Below the pieces are notes generated by a model. It saw only the letters and a program-made list of their open reading frames with translations, was not told where the DNA came from and made no database searches. Below, one piece after another: positions 55,314 to 63,935 of a DNA stretch of 64,000 bases. Each line of letters opens with the position of its first letter. Position 1 is the first letter of the stretch. The stretch is from Allopontixanthobacter confluentis. GTDB taxonomy: Bacteria > Pseudomonadota > Alphaproteobacteria > Sphingomonadales > Sphingomonadaceae. The position numbers and the translations under genes were made by a program. The DNA is taken from positions 665,020 through 729,019 of the forward strand of contig NZ_WTYU01000002.1 in NCBI RefSeq assembly GCF_009827615.1, written 5' to 3'.

Positions 55314-56306
55314 ATGGAAAAAGCCTTTCGCCCGATGGAACGCCGCATGCCTGACCGCCCGTCCGCCGTGCTGGCAGGCGTGATCGTGGCCTTTGCCATT
55401 GCCGCCATTCCGGTTGCCGCCGTGCTGGCCCAGACATCAGGGCCGTTCATGCTGCGCGAAACAGGCCAGCAGTTTGAAAATCTGCAACAGGCCATCAATG
55501 CCATCGGCGCAGGGCAGGGCACAATTGCCATTGCGCCCGGCACTTACCATGAATGTGCCGTGCAAACGGCGGGATCTGTCCATTACGATGCGGTCACCGC
55601 CGGCACCGTCACATTTGCCCGCACCACTTGCGAAGGCAAGGCAGCGCTGGTCCTGCGGGGCCGCAGCGCCGCTGTATCCGGCATCATCTTCAAAAATATG
55701 GCCGTGCCCGATTTCAACGGCGCAGGCATCCGGCTGGAACAGGGCAATCTCGATATCAGCCAGAGCTGGTTTGCAGACAGCCAGCAGGGCATTTTGTCAG
55801 GCAATGACAGCAATGGCCGCATCACCATCGACAAGGTAACATTTTCCGGCCTCGGCACGTGCGAAGGCCCGGGCGGCTGCGCGCATTCAATCTATATCGG
55901 CGATTATGGCACAGTGCAGATTACGCGGAGCCGGTTCGAGAAAGGACGCGGCGGCCATTATGTAAAGGCGCGCGCACGCACGGTGGACATCACGGCATCC
56001 AGCTTTGACGACAGCGGCGGACGCGCCACCAATTACATGATCGACCTGCCCGCAGGCGCGGCAGGCACCATCACCGGCAACTGGTTTGTGCAGGGGCAGG
56101 ACAAGGAAAATTACTCGGCTTTTATCGCGGTGGGGGCAGAGCAGAGATTGCACGCCTCTGACGGCCTCGCCATCAGCGGCAATGATGCGCGGCTGGCCGC
56201 AGACGTGTCGCGCAGCACCACTTTTGTGGCGGACTGGTCGGGTGATGCGCTTGTGCTGGGGCCAAATATGCTTGGCCGGGGCCTCATCCCGTTTGACCGC
56301 CGGTAA
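55314..56306 (+). CDS. Exported right-handed beta-helix repeat protein
   Basis: A 330-residue protein with an N-terminal signal or anchor (LAGVIVAFAIAAIPVAAVLA). Pectate-lyase-like short repeats follow: GQGTIAIAPGTYHECAVQ at the opening, then GAGIRLEQGNLDISQSWF, HSIYIGDYGTVQITRSRF and YVKARARTVDITASSF. This predicts a parallel beta-helix, possibly acting on or binding polysaccharide. No catalytic residues can be assigned. The ATG at 55314 is preferred; a TTG at 55296 is an alternative. It is not clearly in the SPFH operon (80-base gap). Confidence 0.8.
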   Translation: MEKAFRPMERRMPDRPSAVLAGVIVAFAIAAIPVAAVLAQTSGPFMLRETGQQFENLQQAINAIGAGQGTIAIAPGTYHECAVQTAGSVHYDAVTAGTVTFARTTCEGKAALVLRGRSAAVSGIIFKNMAVPDFNGAGIRLEQGNLDISQSWFADSQQGILSGNDSNGRITIDKVTFSGLGTCEGPGGCAHSIYIGDYGTVQITRSRFEKGRGGHYVKARARTVDITASSFDDSGGRATNYMIDLPAGAAGTITGNWFVQGQDKENYSAFIAVGAEQRLHASDGLAISGNDARLAADVSRSTTFVADWSGDALVLGPNMLGRGLIPFDRR

Positions 56307-56377
56307 CAGGGCCTGCCGCTCGTCACCGGAACTTCTGCCCCGCCTCACCTGTTGTATGGGGTGAAGGAGAATGCACA

Positions 56378-56641
56378 ATGGCCGGTGGCTGGGCGCGGGA
56401 TGGCGCCGTTCAGGATCAGATTGACGATACGATAAGCGACGCTGTCAAGGCGGCGCGCCTGCAAATGCCGCGCGGCGACAGTGCGGAATATTGTGACGAT
56501 TGCGGCGAGCCTGTGCCCGAAAAACGCCGTGCGGCATTGCCGGGTGTGCGCACCTGCGTCAGCTGCCAATCCGTGCGTGACGGGGCGGTCCGCCATTCGG
56601 CCATCAATCGCCGTGGCAGCAAGGATAGCCAGCTGCGTTGA
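56378..56641 (+). CDS. DksA/TraR-family C4-type zinc-finger protein
   Basis: An 87-residue protein with the DksA/TraR zinc finger CDDCGEPVPEKRRAALPGVR followed by CVSCQ, giving the Cys-x2-Cys and Cys-x2-Cys pairs. It lacks the long coiled coil of DksA, so it is a short TraR-like form that may act on RNA polymerase, though this is not shown. The N-terminus has Asp residues (QDQIDDTISDA) as in such proteins. It precedes psd by 80 bases. Confidence 0.85.
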   Translation: MAGGWARDGAVQDQIDDTISDAVKAARLQMPRGDSAEYCDDCGEPVPEKRRAALPGVRTCVSCQSVRDGAVRHSAINRRGSKDSQLR

Positions 56642-56721
56642 TCGCTTGCGCTGTGCGGTTTAGAGCAGCGCTTTACCGCTCAATTCCCCGCTTCCATCCC
56701 CGTTCAAATCGGAACATATCA

Positions 56722-57600
56722 ATGGCGACAGGCCCGTTCATCTGGTTACAGCACATTGCGCCGCAGCATGCGCTTTCAAAGCTGGCAGGGTCACTGGCCA
56801 GCAGCCGCACACCATGGATAAAGAACCGGCTTATTCGCCAGTTCATCAGCGCCTATAACGTCAACATGGCCGAAGCGGCGCAGGGCGCGTCTGATTATGC
56901 GTCCTTCAATGATTTTTTCACGCGCGCGCTCAAACCCGGCGCGCGGCCGATTGCGGATCCGCAGCACAGCATCGTCAGCCCGGCTGACGGCGCGATCAGC
57001 CAGCTGGGCCGGATCGACAATGGCCGCATCGTGCAGGCGAAGGGGCAAAGCTATTCAGCGGCGGAACTGCTGGGCGGTGACGAGGCGCTGGCAGCCCGGT
57101 TTGATGGCGGCGCGTTCATGACAATCTATCTTTCCCCCAGCGATTATCACCGAGTGCATATGCCGGTGGGCGGGACGCTTGCGTCCACCACGTACATCCC
57201 CGGTGCACTATTTTCGGTCAACCAGCAGACCGCAGCCGGTGTGCCGCGGCTGTTTGCCCGCAATGAACGCCTGTCCTGCGTGTTTGATACAGACCTTGGC
57301 AGCGTTGCCAGCGTGATGGTGGGTGCCATGATTGTCGCCAGCATCGAAACCGTCTGGTCGGGGCGTGTGGCTGCCCACGGCAAGCATATCATCCACACAG
57401 ATTTTGACGCGAAGTCGCAGCGCGATTCTGCCCTCAGTGCGGAACCGGCACCCATGTTGGCAGCGGGGGAGGAAATGGGCCGGTTCCTGCTCGGCTCCAC
57501 CGTCATTCTGCTGTTTGAACCCGGCCGGATCGAATGGCTTGCCGAACTGGCCCCCACAGATAAGGTGCGCATGGGCCAGGCAATCGCGCGCAGGCTGTAA
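56722..57600 (+). CDS. psd: Phosphatidylserine decarboxylase
   Basis: Membrane-associated pyruvoyl enzyme making phosphatidylethanolamine from phosphatidylserine. The 292-residue protein has FNDFFTRALKPGARPI, SPADGAISQLG, IYLSPSDYHRVHMPVGG and the self-cleavage motif LGST at residues 257-260, where Ser259 becomes the pyruvoyl group. GKHIIHTDFD also fits. The ATG at 56722 begins the typical N-terminus; the frame is open a little further upstream. It is convergent with ribA, 7 bases apart. Confidence 0.95.
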   Translation: MATGPFIWLQHIAPQHALSKLAGSLASSRTPWIKNRLIRQFISAYNVNMAEAAQGASDYASFNDFFTRALKPGARPIADPQHSIVSPADGAISQLGRIDNGRIVQAKGQSYSAAELLGGDEALAARFDGGAFMTIYLSPSDYHRVHMPVGGTLASTTYIPGALFSVNQQTAAGVPRLFARNERLSCVFDTDLGSVASVMVGAMIVASIETVWSGRVAAHGKHIIHTDFDAKSQRDSALSAEPAPMLAAGEEMGRFLLGSTVILLFEPGRIEWLAELAPTDKVRMGQAIARRL

Positions 57601-57607
57601 CTCGGCC

Positions 57608-58645
57608 TCAGTCCAGAATATGGCCAGACCGGTCACGCTTGGTATCAAGATAGCGGGCATTATGCAGATTGGGCGGTAATTGATGCGCGACCCGCTCCGT
57701 AATGTGCACGCCTGCCTCTTCCAGCGCTGCAACCTTGCGCGGATTATTGGTCATCAGCCTGATTTCATCCACGCCCAGCAGCGCCAGCATGCGGGCAGCC
57801 GTGCCAAAATCGCGCGCTTCGTCGGGCAGGCCCAGGCGCTGGTTCGCATCCACTGTGTCAAACCCCTGATCCTGCAACCGATAGGCGCGCAGCTTGTTGA
57901 CCAGGCCAATGCCCCGCCCTTCCTGCCGCATATAGAGCAGCACGCCCCAGCCGCCTGATCTGGCTTCATCTGCCATCGCTTGCAGGGCGGCATCAAGCTG
58001 CGGCCCGCAATCGCATTTGAGACTGCCGAGAATATCGCCAGTCAGACATTCGGAATGCAGGCGGACCAGCGGCGCCCGATCGGATGATTGCTCGCCGATA
58101 ATCAGCGCGACATGTTCGCGCGTATCATCGGCGCTGCGAAACGCGACGATCTGCGCGTCCTCGCACGCGGCCACCGGCAAATGCGCGCGGGCAGCGATGA
58201 CGAGATTGGCCGCATTGGCCCATTCCGCAATATCTTCTGCGGCTACTGGCTGCGCTTCGCCTGCATCTGCCGGGTTGACCAGAAATGCCGGCAATATGCC
58301 CGCCAGCCGTGCAAGTTCCAGCGCGGCCTGCGCCTGCGCTGTCCACGGCAGGTTTTCCGCCAGAAACGGCCCTTTCAATGGCGTCAGAAGATCAAGCGAG
58401 GGATCAGCTATGGCGCGCGCGGTGGACAGGGTAAATGGCGCTGCGCCCTTGATGAGCACGGGGGCATGGGGCGCAGCCGCTTCGCGCTGGTTGACCAGTT
58501 TGAGAGTGGCCGCGCGGGCGGAAGAAATGAGCATCTGCGGCGCAGCAGCATCAGCAGAAATCGCCGTTTCTGCCGGCAGTAATATCGGCCCGCCCGCCAT
58601 CGCCAGCGGCCAGCCATGGCGCAAGGCGTCAATCGCCTGTGCCAC
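57608..58645 (-). CDS. ribA: GTP cyclohydrolase II
   Basis: First enzyme of riboflavin synthesis, converting GTP to the diaminopyrimidinone phosphate. The C-terminal about 200 residues are the classical domain: zinc cysteines in HSECLTGDILGSLKCDCGPQ, catalytic YMRQEGRGIGLVNKLRAYRL, and LTNNPRK-type RLMTNNPRKVAAL. The N-terminal about 140 residues look like a degenerate DHBP-synthase-like extension, as in other alphaproteobacterial RibA. The GTG start has no ribosome-binding site. The frame continues 17 codons to a CTG that overlaps the xthA stop, so the true start may be 58696. Confidence 0.92.
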   Translation of the reverse strand: MAQAIDALRHGWPLAMAGGPILLPAETAISADAAAPQMLISSARAATLKLVNQREAAAPHAPVLIKGAAPFTLSTARAIADPSLDLLTPLKGPFLAENLPWTAQAQAALELARLAGILPAFLVNPADAGEAQPVAAEDIAEWANAANLVIAARAHLPVAACEDAQIVAFRSADDTREHVALIIGEQSSDRAPLVRLHSECLTGDILGSLKCDCGPQLDAALQAMADEARSGGWGVLLYMRQEGRGIGLVNKLRAYRLQDQGFDTVDANQRLGLPDEARDFGTAARMLALLGVDEIRLMTNNPRKVAALEEAGVHITERVAHQLPPNLHNARYLDTKRDRSGHILD

Positions 58646-58692
58646 GCGCCGTGCAGGGGACGCAGGCGCCGGTGCGGAAGGCGGGGGAAGCT

Positions 58693-59487
58693 TCAGAGAT
58701 CAATCTCCGTCACCAGCGGCACATGGTCCGATGGTTTTTCCCAGCCGCGGCAGTCTTCAAACACCTGATGGCCAACCGTGGCCGCGGCCAGTTCCGGCGA
58801 TGCCCACATATGGTCCAGCCGCCGCCCGCGATCATTCACGCGCCAGTCCTTGGAACGGTAGGACCACCAGCTGTAATAGCGTTCCGGATCACGGATATGC
58901 TGGCGGCCAACGTCAACAAAACCATGGGCATCCTGAAACCGCTTCAGCGTTTCCACTTCCAGCGGGGTGTGGCTAACCACTTTCAGCAATTGCTTGTGGC
59001 CCCATACGTCGCTTTCCAGCGGGGCAATGTTGAAATCACCCACGATCATGGTGGGCCGGTCCACTGTGTCCGCCCAGCGCGTCATCCGTTCGAGAAAATC
59101 CAGCTTCTGGCCGAATTTTACATTCTGCTCGCGGTCCGGAATATCGCCGCCGGCGGGAATATAGACATTTTCCAGCACCATGCCCTGGCCTGCGCCCAGC
59201 AGTTCCACCCCCACATGGCGGGCTTCGCCATTATCCTGCCAGTTGTGGCGCGAAATCTCTTTCAGCGGAATGCGGCTGACGGTGGCGACGCCGTGGTAGC
59301 CCTTCTGCCCGTGCACCGCGTGGTGGGTATAACCCAGCGCATTGAAAGCGTCATAAGGGAACAGTTCTTCTACCGTCTTGATTTCCTGCAAGGACAGCAC
59401 GTCGGGCGCCTGTTCTTTCAGAAACCGTTCGACGATCGGCATCCGCAGGCGGACCGAATTGATGTTCCAGGAAGCAATCTTGATCAT
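58693..59487 (-). CDS. xthA: Exodeoxyribonuclease III
   Basis: AP endonuclease and 3' exonuclease for base-excision repair. The 264 residues show the family motifs KIASWNINSVRLR, LSLQEIKT, VYIPAGGD, VGDFNIAP with catalytic Asp and Asn, a loop YYSWWSYR, and the end RRLDHMWAS plus PSDHVPLVTEI with catalytic His. It is upstream of ribA with which it may be coupled. It also pairs functionally with ung elsewhere in the window. Confidence 0.96.
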   Translation of the reverse strand: MIKIASWNINSVRLRMPIVERFLKEQAPDVLSLQEIKTVEELFPYDAFNALGYTHHAVHGQKGYHGVATVSRIPLKEISRHNWQDNGEARHVGVELLGAGQGMVLENVYIPAGGDIPDREQNVKFGQKLDFLERMTRWADTVDRPTMIVGDFNIAPLESDVWGHKQLLKVVSHTPLEVETLKRFQDAHGFVDVGRQHIRDPERYYSWWSYRSKDWRVNDRGRRLDHMWASPELAAATVGHQVFEDCRGWEKPSDHVPLVTEIDL

Positions 59488-59584
59488 GGTCGCGGGGATA
59501 GGCGGGGGCGCTGCCGCTGTCTATCGCGGGGTGTCCGCCAGCCTGCAAAAACCTTGCGGATGGTCACCGGAAATTCGCTGGCAT

Positions 59585-59636
59585 GCACTTTGGCCAATGG
59601 ACTTTGGCCAATGCACTTCGGCCAATGCACTTCGGG
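59585..59636. repeat. 14-bp tandem repeat between xthA and lolA
   Basis: Units GCACTTTGGCCAAT (59585-59598), GGACTTTGGCCAAT (59599-59612), GCACTTCGGCCAAT (59613-59626) and a partial GCACTTCGGG form about 3.7 copies. The unit resembles the 14-bp repeat at 41811-41844. Confidence 0.85.
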
Positions 59637-59640
59637 CAGC

Positions 59641-59677
59641 AAAAAACCCTCGCGCCGGGGGCATTGGCACGAGGGTT
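59641..59677 (-). terminator. Leftward terminator downstream of lolA
   Basis: AACCCTCG (59645-59652) and CGAGGGTT (59670-59677) form an 8-bp stem. On the minus strand it is followed by a run of T residues (59641-59646), so it should end the lolA transcript about 175 bases after the stop codon. Confidence 0.75.
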
Positions 59678-59852
59678 CCTTATCAGCGTTCGTCACGCTT
59701 TTGCAAAGCGACCTTCACAAAGGTAGGGCAACAGGGGGGAAACCCGCCTTCAGCCGCTCTGTCTGATTAATAATAGTCCTGTTTGGCTTTCTGGCCAATG
59801 AACAAGTTCGCGCCTTTTGTCGCAAGCTGCCCACTGTGCACGGTTCAGCCGT

Positions 59853-60515
59853 TCATCGCGGACGACGAGACGTTACACGCGGATCGCGGTAGCTGAACGC
59901 GCTGTCATTTACCGCCACGCCATAACGGTGATTCTTGAGCCGGACCGTGGTGCGATTGTTCTGCGAATCAAGCGCCACCCAATTGGTCAGTTGCAAACCG
60001 CCCGGGGCTGACGCGTTGCGCACGAAAATCATCGTGATCACGCCGAATTCCGGATGCTTGGGGTCGCGCACTTCCACGCTGATGACGTTACTACTGCTGG
60101 TCGGGATCAGCTTGCCATATTTGGCAATGTCGCGGCCCGGATCGAGCAATGCGCCAAGCGGCGAATTCTTGATCGGCCAGCGCTGGACCTGCTTTACCTC
60201 GTAATCCACCATGGTCAGCGATTTGCCGTTTGACACCACCAGAATGGGGACATCCTTCTGGTACTGGAAGCGGATCTTGCCGGGGCGTTTCAGCGTCATC
60301 ACCCCGGCCAGAGTCTGGCCCTGCCGGTCAGTCTGGGTGAAATCGGCCTTCATCGTGGAAATGCCGCGCAATGCCGAAACAGCCTTGTCGAGGTCGCCCT
60401 GGGCAGCCTCGACAGGCGAAACGGGTGCAAGCACCGCAACGGGGAGGGCAAAGGCCATGGCGCCGGCAATCGCGGCGTGGACAGGCTTGTGAAAAATCGA
60501 GGTCAAAATGTTCAT
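59853..60515 (-). CDS. lolA: Outer-membrane lipoprotein carrier protein LolA
   Basis: Periplasmic chaperone that carries lipoproteins from the inner to the outer membrane. The 220 residues start with a signal peptide (AAIAGAMAFALPVAVLAPV, with cleavage near VEA-AQG). ISTMKADFTQTDRQGQTLAG and LKRPGKIRFQYQKDVPILVV form the opening of the beta-barrel fold, as in other alphaproteobacterial LolA. The many small lipoproteins in this window are its likely cargo. The ATG at 60515 is chosen because it precedes the signal peptide directly. Confidence 0.9.
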   Translation of the reverse strand: MNILTSIFHKPVHAAIAGAMAFALPVAVLAPVSPVEAAQGDLDKAVSALRGISTMKADFTQTDRQGQTLAGVMTLKRPGKIRFQYQKDVPILVVSNGKSLTMVDYEVKQVQRWPIKNSPLGALLDPGRDIAKYGKLIPTSSSNVISVEVRDPKHPEFGVITMIFVRNASAPGGLQLTNWVALDSQNNRTTVRLKNHRYGVAVNDSAFSYRDPRVTSRRPR

Positions 60516-60550
60516 GCTCCGGCTATTAGCTACGCAGCATTGAACTGTCA

Positions 60551-60578
60551 CTGAATGGCGGTGGTTCCCGCCGTTCAG
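60551..60578 (-). terminator. Hairpin just after rpmG, possible terminator
   Basis: CTGAATGGCGG (60551-60561) and CCGCCGTTCAG (60568-60578) form a strong stem with one mismatch immediately past the rpmG stop. There is no T run on the minus strand, so it may instead stabilise the mRNA 3' end. Confidence 0.5.
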
Positions 60579-60579
60579 A

Positions 60580-60747
60580 TTACTTGATCTTGGCTTCCTT
60601 GAACTCGACATGCTTGCGCACGACGGGATCATATTTGCGGAAGGTCATCTTTTCCGTAATGTTCCGGGGATTCTTCTTCGTGGTGTAATAGAAGCCGGTG
60701 TCAGCGGTCGAGACCAGCTTGATCTTTACGGTTGCAGGTTTCGCCAT
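60580..60747 (-). CDS. rpmG: 50S ribosomal protein L33
   Basis: A 55-residue ribosomal protein that begins [19 protein letters not shown] and ends [24 protein letters not shown] and [16 protein letters not shown] are the conserved L33 sequence. It has no zinc-binding cysteine pairs, so it is the zinc-independent (C-) form. The 163-base region before it (60748-60910) should hold its promoter; a TTGACT at about 60869-60874 on the minus strand is a possible -35 element. Confidence 0.96.
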   Translation of the reverse strand: MAKPATVKIKLVSTADTGFYYTTKKNPRNITEKMTFRKYDPVVRKHVEFKEAKIK

Positions 60748-60910
60748 GGCGGGTTCCTAAAATCTTGTCAGGGGCCACAGGGACATTCCCGGCGGCGCAG
60801 AATAAGCTAAGGCGACGCGCCAGCGCCGCCCTTCAAGCCGCGGCCATTGGGACAGGGCGGCGTAAAAGTCAAGCGCGATCGACTGCCGGAATTGCCCGTT
60901 TCGCGGCGCT

Positions 60911-61315
60911 TCACCACTCAATCTTGCCGCGATTGGCCTTCACCGTGCCGCGGTTCTTCTTGCCCTTGATGCGGGCTTCCTTGTTGATTCGGTTGACCCT
61001 GCTTTTCTTGCGGACGCGCGGCGCGTGCTGCGCGTCTTCCAGCATTTGCGTCAGCCGCTTGCGCGCATCTTCCCGATTCGCTTCCTGGGTACGGTAATTG
61101 CGCGCGGTCAGCACAATCTCGCCTTTGGAGGTCATTCTGCTGCCGGCAATGGTTTTCAGCCGGTTGAACACCGCCGGTTCCAGCCGCAGCGCAAATACAT
61201 CGAGCCGCAATTGCACGGCCGTTGCCACCTTGTTGACATTCTGCCCGCCCGGGCCGGAGGAAGCGATAAAACTTTCCTCCATCAGTGCCAGGGCGCGCTC
61301 GATGATGTCAGCCAT
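60911..61315 (-). CDS. arfB: Alternative ribosome-rescue factor ArfB (peptidyl-tRNA hydrolase)
   Basis: Rescues ribosomes stalled on mRNAs lacking a stop codon by hydrolysing peptidyl-tRNA. The 134 residues carry the GGQ motif at 23-25 in SGPGGQNVNKVAT and the long basic C-terminal tail (RVRKKSRVNRINKEARIKGK) that enters the mRNA channel. The ATG at 61315 overlaps the stop of the upstream pseudouridine synthase gene by 8 bases, making a three-gene unit with pabBC. Confidence 0.94.
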   Translation of the reverse strand: MADIIERALALMEESFIASSGPGGQNVNKVATAVQLRLDVFALRLEPAVFNRLKTIAGSRMTSKGEIVLTARNYRTQEANREDARKRLTQMLEDAQHAPRVRKKSRVNRINKEARIKGKKNRGTVKANRGKIEW

Positions 61316-62000
61316 TATCGAAGGTGGGCGCATCTACAACAGGATCGCTGAAGCCCAGCTTGATGAAATCAGCGGGCAGCGGGGCAAGCGCGGTAATGGG
61401 CGGTTTGCCAGCGCGGGGCACCGTCAGGCCGGCGGCATGCAGCATGGTGCGCGGCGCATTGCTGTTGCCGCTGGCGGCGTCACCATATACAGGATCACCC
61501 AGCAGGGGTTTGCCCAAACCGGCTTCGGCATGGACACGAATCTGGTGGGTGCGGCCGGTTTCGGGCCGGAATTCCACCAGCGTATTGCCGCCCTGCACGT
61601 CGATCCGCCGCCAATGGGTGACAGATGGCTTGCCCTTGCGTGCGGCAATCATTCGCCAGCCTTTTTCCGCGCTGCTGATTTTCGACAGCGCCAGTTCAAT
61701 CGTGCCTTCCGCTTCATCCAGCTCGCCAGCGATTATGCCCAAGTATCGCTTGGTCACCAGACGGTCTTCAAACGCCTTGGAAAACCGCGTCAGCGCCTTG
61801 GCATTGCGCGCCAGCAGCAGGCAGCCGGATGTATCGGTATCCAGCCGGTGCACGGCTGCGGGTGGGCGCTGGAAGCCCAGTTTCAAATCTTCGTAATGGT
61901 CTTCCAGCGCGGGCCCGCCCTTGCGCGGCCGGTCGATCGAGAGGCCAGCAGGCTTGTTGATCACCAGCGCTTCGCCGTCTTCGAACAAAATCGGAATCAT
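61308..62000 (-). CDS. RluA-family RNA pseudouridine synthase
   Basis: Isomerises uridine to pseudouridine in rRNA or tRNA. The 230 residues have the family core AVHRLDTDTSGCLLLAR with catalytic Asp54, then KRYLGIIAGELDEAEG and PETGRTHQIRVHAEAGLGKP. It lacks an S4 domain and is short, as in the RluA/TruC-like subgroup; the exact target is not clear. The ATG overlaps the pabBC stop by 4 nt, which fixes the start. The frame is open upstream in pabBC antisense-like sequence. Confidence 0.92.
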   Translation of the reverse strand: MIPILFEDGEALVINKPAGLSIDRPRKGGPALEDHYEDLKLGFQRPPAAVHRLDTDTSGCLLLARNAKALTRFSKAFEDRLVTKRYLGIIAGELDEAEGTIELALSKISSAEKGWRMIAARKGKPSVTHWRRIDVQGGNTLVEFRPETGRTHQIRVHAEAGLGKPLLGDPVYGDAASGNSNAPRTMLHAAGLTVPRAGKPPITALAPLPADFIKLGFSDPVVDAPTFDNG

Positions 62001-63820
62001 GATGTGAATTTCGCTTTCATCAGGCCACGGACAGCATTGCCCAGCAGAAATCCCTCGTCGAGATCGGCCAACTGCAATTGTGATTCGCGCGCCTTGCCCG
62101 TTTCGATCAGCGACCGGCGCAGCACGCCGGGCAGCAGGCCCAGGCTGGCGGGCGGGGTCAGCAATACACCGTCCCGCTCGATAAAGATATTGGTCCAGCA
62201 CCCTTCCGTCAGCAGCCCGTCATCACGCATGAACAGGGCTTCCCCCGCGCCTTCAGCACGCGCAACATCCAGGGCTGCCTCGTAAAAACCGCGGTCGCTG
62301 GTCTTGTGGCGCAAACGCCAGTCGCCTGAATCTACCGGAACGGGCAGCACAATGCAGGACAGCGGGCAGGACAGCGGCTGGCCGGGTGCAGTGTTCAATT
62401 CCTGTGCTTCCAGCGCAATTGCGCCGCTGCGGGCCAGTAACAGGCGGACCTTGGCCGGGGCTTCCAGTTCGAAACACAACGCCTGTATCTGGTTGCGCGT
62501 CTGGTGACGGTCAAAGGCAAAGCCCAGTTCAGCCGCGCTCAATTTCATGCGTTCAAGGTGCAGTTCCAGCAGTGCCATGCCGGTATCCGGGTCGAACCGC
62601 ATGGATTCGATCAAATCAAAGCCAGCAGCCACATATTCGGGGGAAGATTGCCGCGCAAAACCGCCCTTGAGGATTGATTCGCGCCATTCAGGCATGGCTT
62701 CGCTATCTGCGACAATGGCGGAGCCCACGCCCAGGACTGCCGTGCCCTGGTTGTTTTCGACAGGGGTCAGCCGCAGGGTGCGGATGGCGACATTGAAGGC
62801 CGCATCGCCATTGGCATCAATCCGGCCCATGGCGCCGCAATAGGGGCCGCGCGCATCGCGTTCGGCCTCGTTGATAAGCTCCATCGCGCGGATTTTGGGC
62901 GCGCCGGTGATGGAACCACAGGGGAAAATAGCACGAATGAGATCGGCCGCGCCCTTGCCCGGTTGCAGGCGGGCGCGAACGGTGGACACCATCTGGTGGA
63001 CGGTGGGGTAGGATTCGACCGAAAATGGCGCATCCACCCGCACGCTGCCCGCTTCGGCCACGCGCGACAGATCGTTGCGCATCAGGTCCACGATCATCAG
63101 GTTTTCGGCCTTGTCCTTCACCGAACCGGCCAGTTCCTGCGCCAATGCCTCGTCCTGGCCCTCGTCTGTCCCGCGCGGGCGGGTGCCTTTCATCGGCTTG
63201 ACCTTGGCGGCATCCCCGTTGAGGCTGAAAAACAATTCCGGTGACAGGCTGAGCAGCCAATGCGCGCCGTCATAAACCATCCCGCCATAGCCGGCGCTGG
63301 CGGCGGGCCGCAGCGCGGCATACAGCGCCACGGGATCGCCGCGATAGCTGCCCACAAGGCGCAAGGTCATGTTGGCCTGATATATATCGCCCGCGCGTAT
63401 CGCATTCTGCAAGGCGTCGAATGCCTCGACATAGGCGCCGGGTGATAGCTGCGGCTCCAACGGGCCGAGGGACGCCGCGCCTTCCATGTTTTGCGCCAGC
63501 CAGTCAGCCATGGCCGCAGGCTTCATGACTTGATGGGTTTCAAACAGGCTCAGCCACACCAGCGGCCCTGCTGCGCCGCTGCGGGCATCGGCCAGCCCCT
63601 GCAATCTGGGTTCCAGCGCCAGCCCCGCTTCATAGGCGATATAGCCTGCCAGCGTGCCGCCTCCTGCAAGCCGCGCTGCATCGGCGGCATCCAGCACTGC
63701 CGACACTTCGCCGGGGTGGCGGGCCACGAATATGCGGCTGGGCCTTTCATACAGATGCGCGTCGGCAGCATGGGTGCTGCGTGCATCGTCGAGCAGGACA
63801 AAGGGTTGCCGGTCGGCCAT
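61997..63820 (-). CDS. Aminodeoxychorismate synthase component I fused to 4-amino-4-deoxychorismate lyase
   Basis: Bifunctional PabB-PabC protein of 607 residues for p-aminobenzoate (folate) synthesis. The N-terminal chorismate-binding part (about 1-390) has GDIYQANMTLRLVGSY, FSLNGD, KPMKGTRPRGTDEGQDEALA, MIVDLMRNDLSRVAE and FPCGSITGAPKIRAMELINE with the catalytic Lys. The C-terminal PLP-fold lyase (about 400-607) has LLTEGCWTNIFIERDGVLL and LPGVLRRSLIETGKA. The glutaminase partner PabA is not in the window. It is first gene of the leftward unit with the RluA-family gene and arfB. Confidence 0.95.
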   Translation of the reverse strand: MADRQPFVLLDDARSTHAADAHLYERPSRIFVARHPGEVSAVLDAADAARLAGGGTLAGYIAYEAGLALEPRLQGLADARSGAAGPLVWLSLFETHQVMKPAAMADWLAQNMEGAASLGPLEPQLSPGAYVEAFDALQNAIRAGDIYQANMTLRLVGSYRGDPVALYAALRPAASAGYGGMVYDGAHWLLSLSPELFFSLNGDAAKVKPMKGTRPRGTDEGQDEALAQELAGSVKDKAENLMIVDLMRNDLSRVAEAGSVRVDAPFSVESYPTVHQMVSTVRARLQPGKGAADLIRAIFPCGSITGAPKIRAMELINEAERDARGPYCGAMGRIDANGDAAFNVAIRTLRLTPVENNQGTAVLGVGSAIVADSEAMPEWRESILKGGFARQSSPEYVAAGFDLIESMRFDPDTGMALLELHLERMKLSAAELGFAFDRHQTRNQIQALCFELEAPAKVRLLLARSGAIALEAQELNTAPGQPLSCPLSCIVLPVPVDSGDWRLRHKTSDRGFYEAALDVARAEGAGEALFMRDDGLLTEGCWTNIFIERDGVLLTPPASLGLLPGVLRRSLIETGKARESQLQLADLDEGFLLGNAVRGLMKAKFTS

Positions 63821-63935
63821 GGGGATGCCTTAGCCGCTTGTTCGCGCAAGTCGAGATGCTTGACCGCTTGCAGGCTACTAAGCCACACACGCCGCAGCGT
63901 CTGGACAGGCGGGTTGCAACGGGAGTGAAGCAAGA

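Larger units (their letters stand above)
59488..59852. other. 365-base intergenic region with a tandem repeat and a terminator
   Basis: This gap between xthA and lolA holds a 14-bp tandem array and a hairpin described separately. Between about 59680 and 59850 there is no convincing gene. On the minus strand a short frame beginning GTG (about 59832) encodes 23 residues ending GQKAKQDYY. It has no ribosome-binding site I can recognise and is not called. Confidence 0.5.

Noticed and set aside
59585-59636. Possible CRISPR-like array
   Set aside because: The 14-bp units are contiguous with no unique spacers, and no cas gene is nearby.
59677-59852. Possible small gene (23 codons ending QDYY) on the minus strand
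   Set aside because: A stop codon lies just upstream, there is no ribosome-binding site, and I recognise no homologue, so it was not called.
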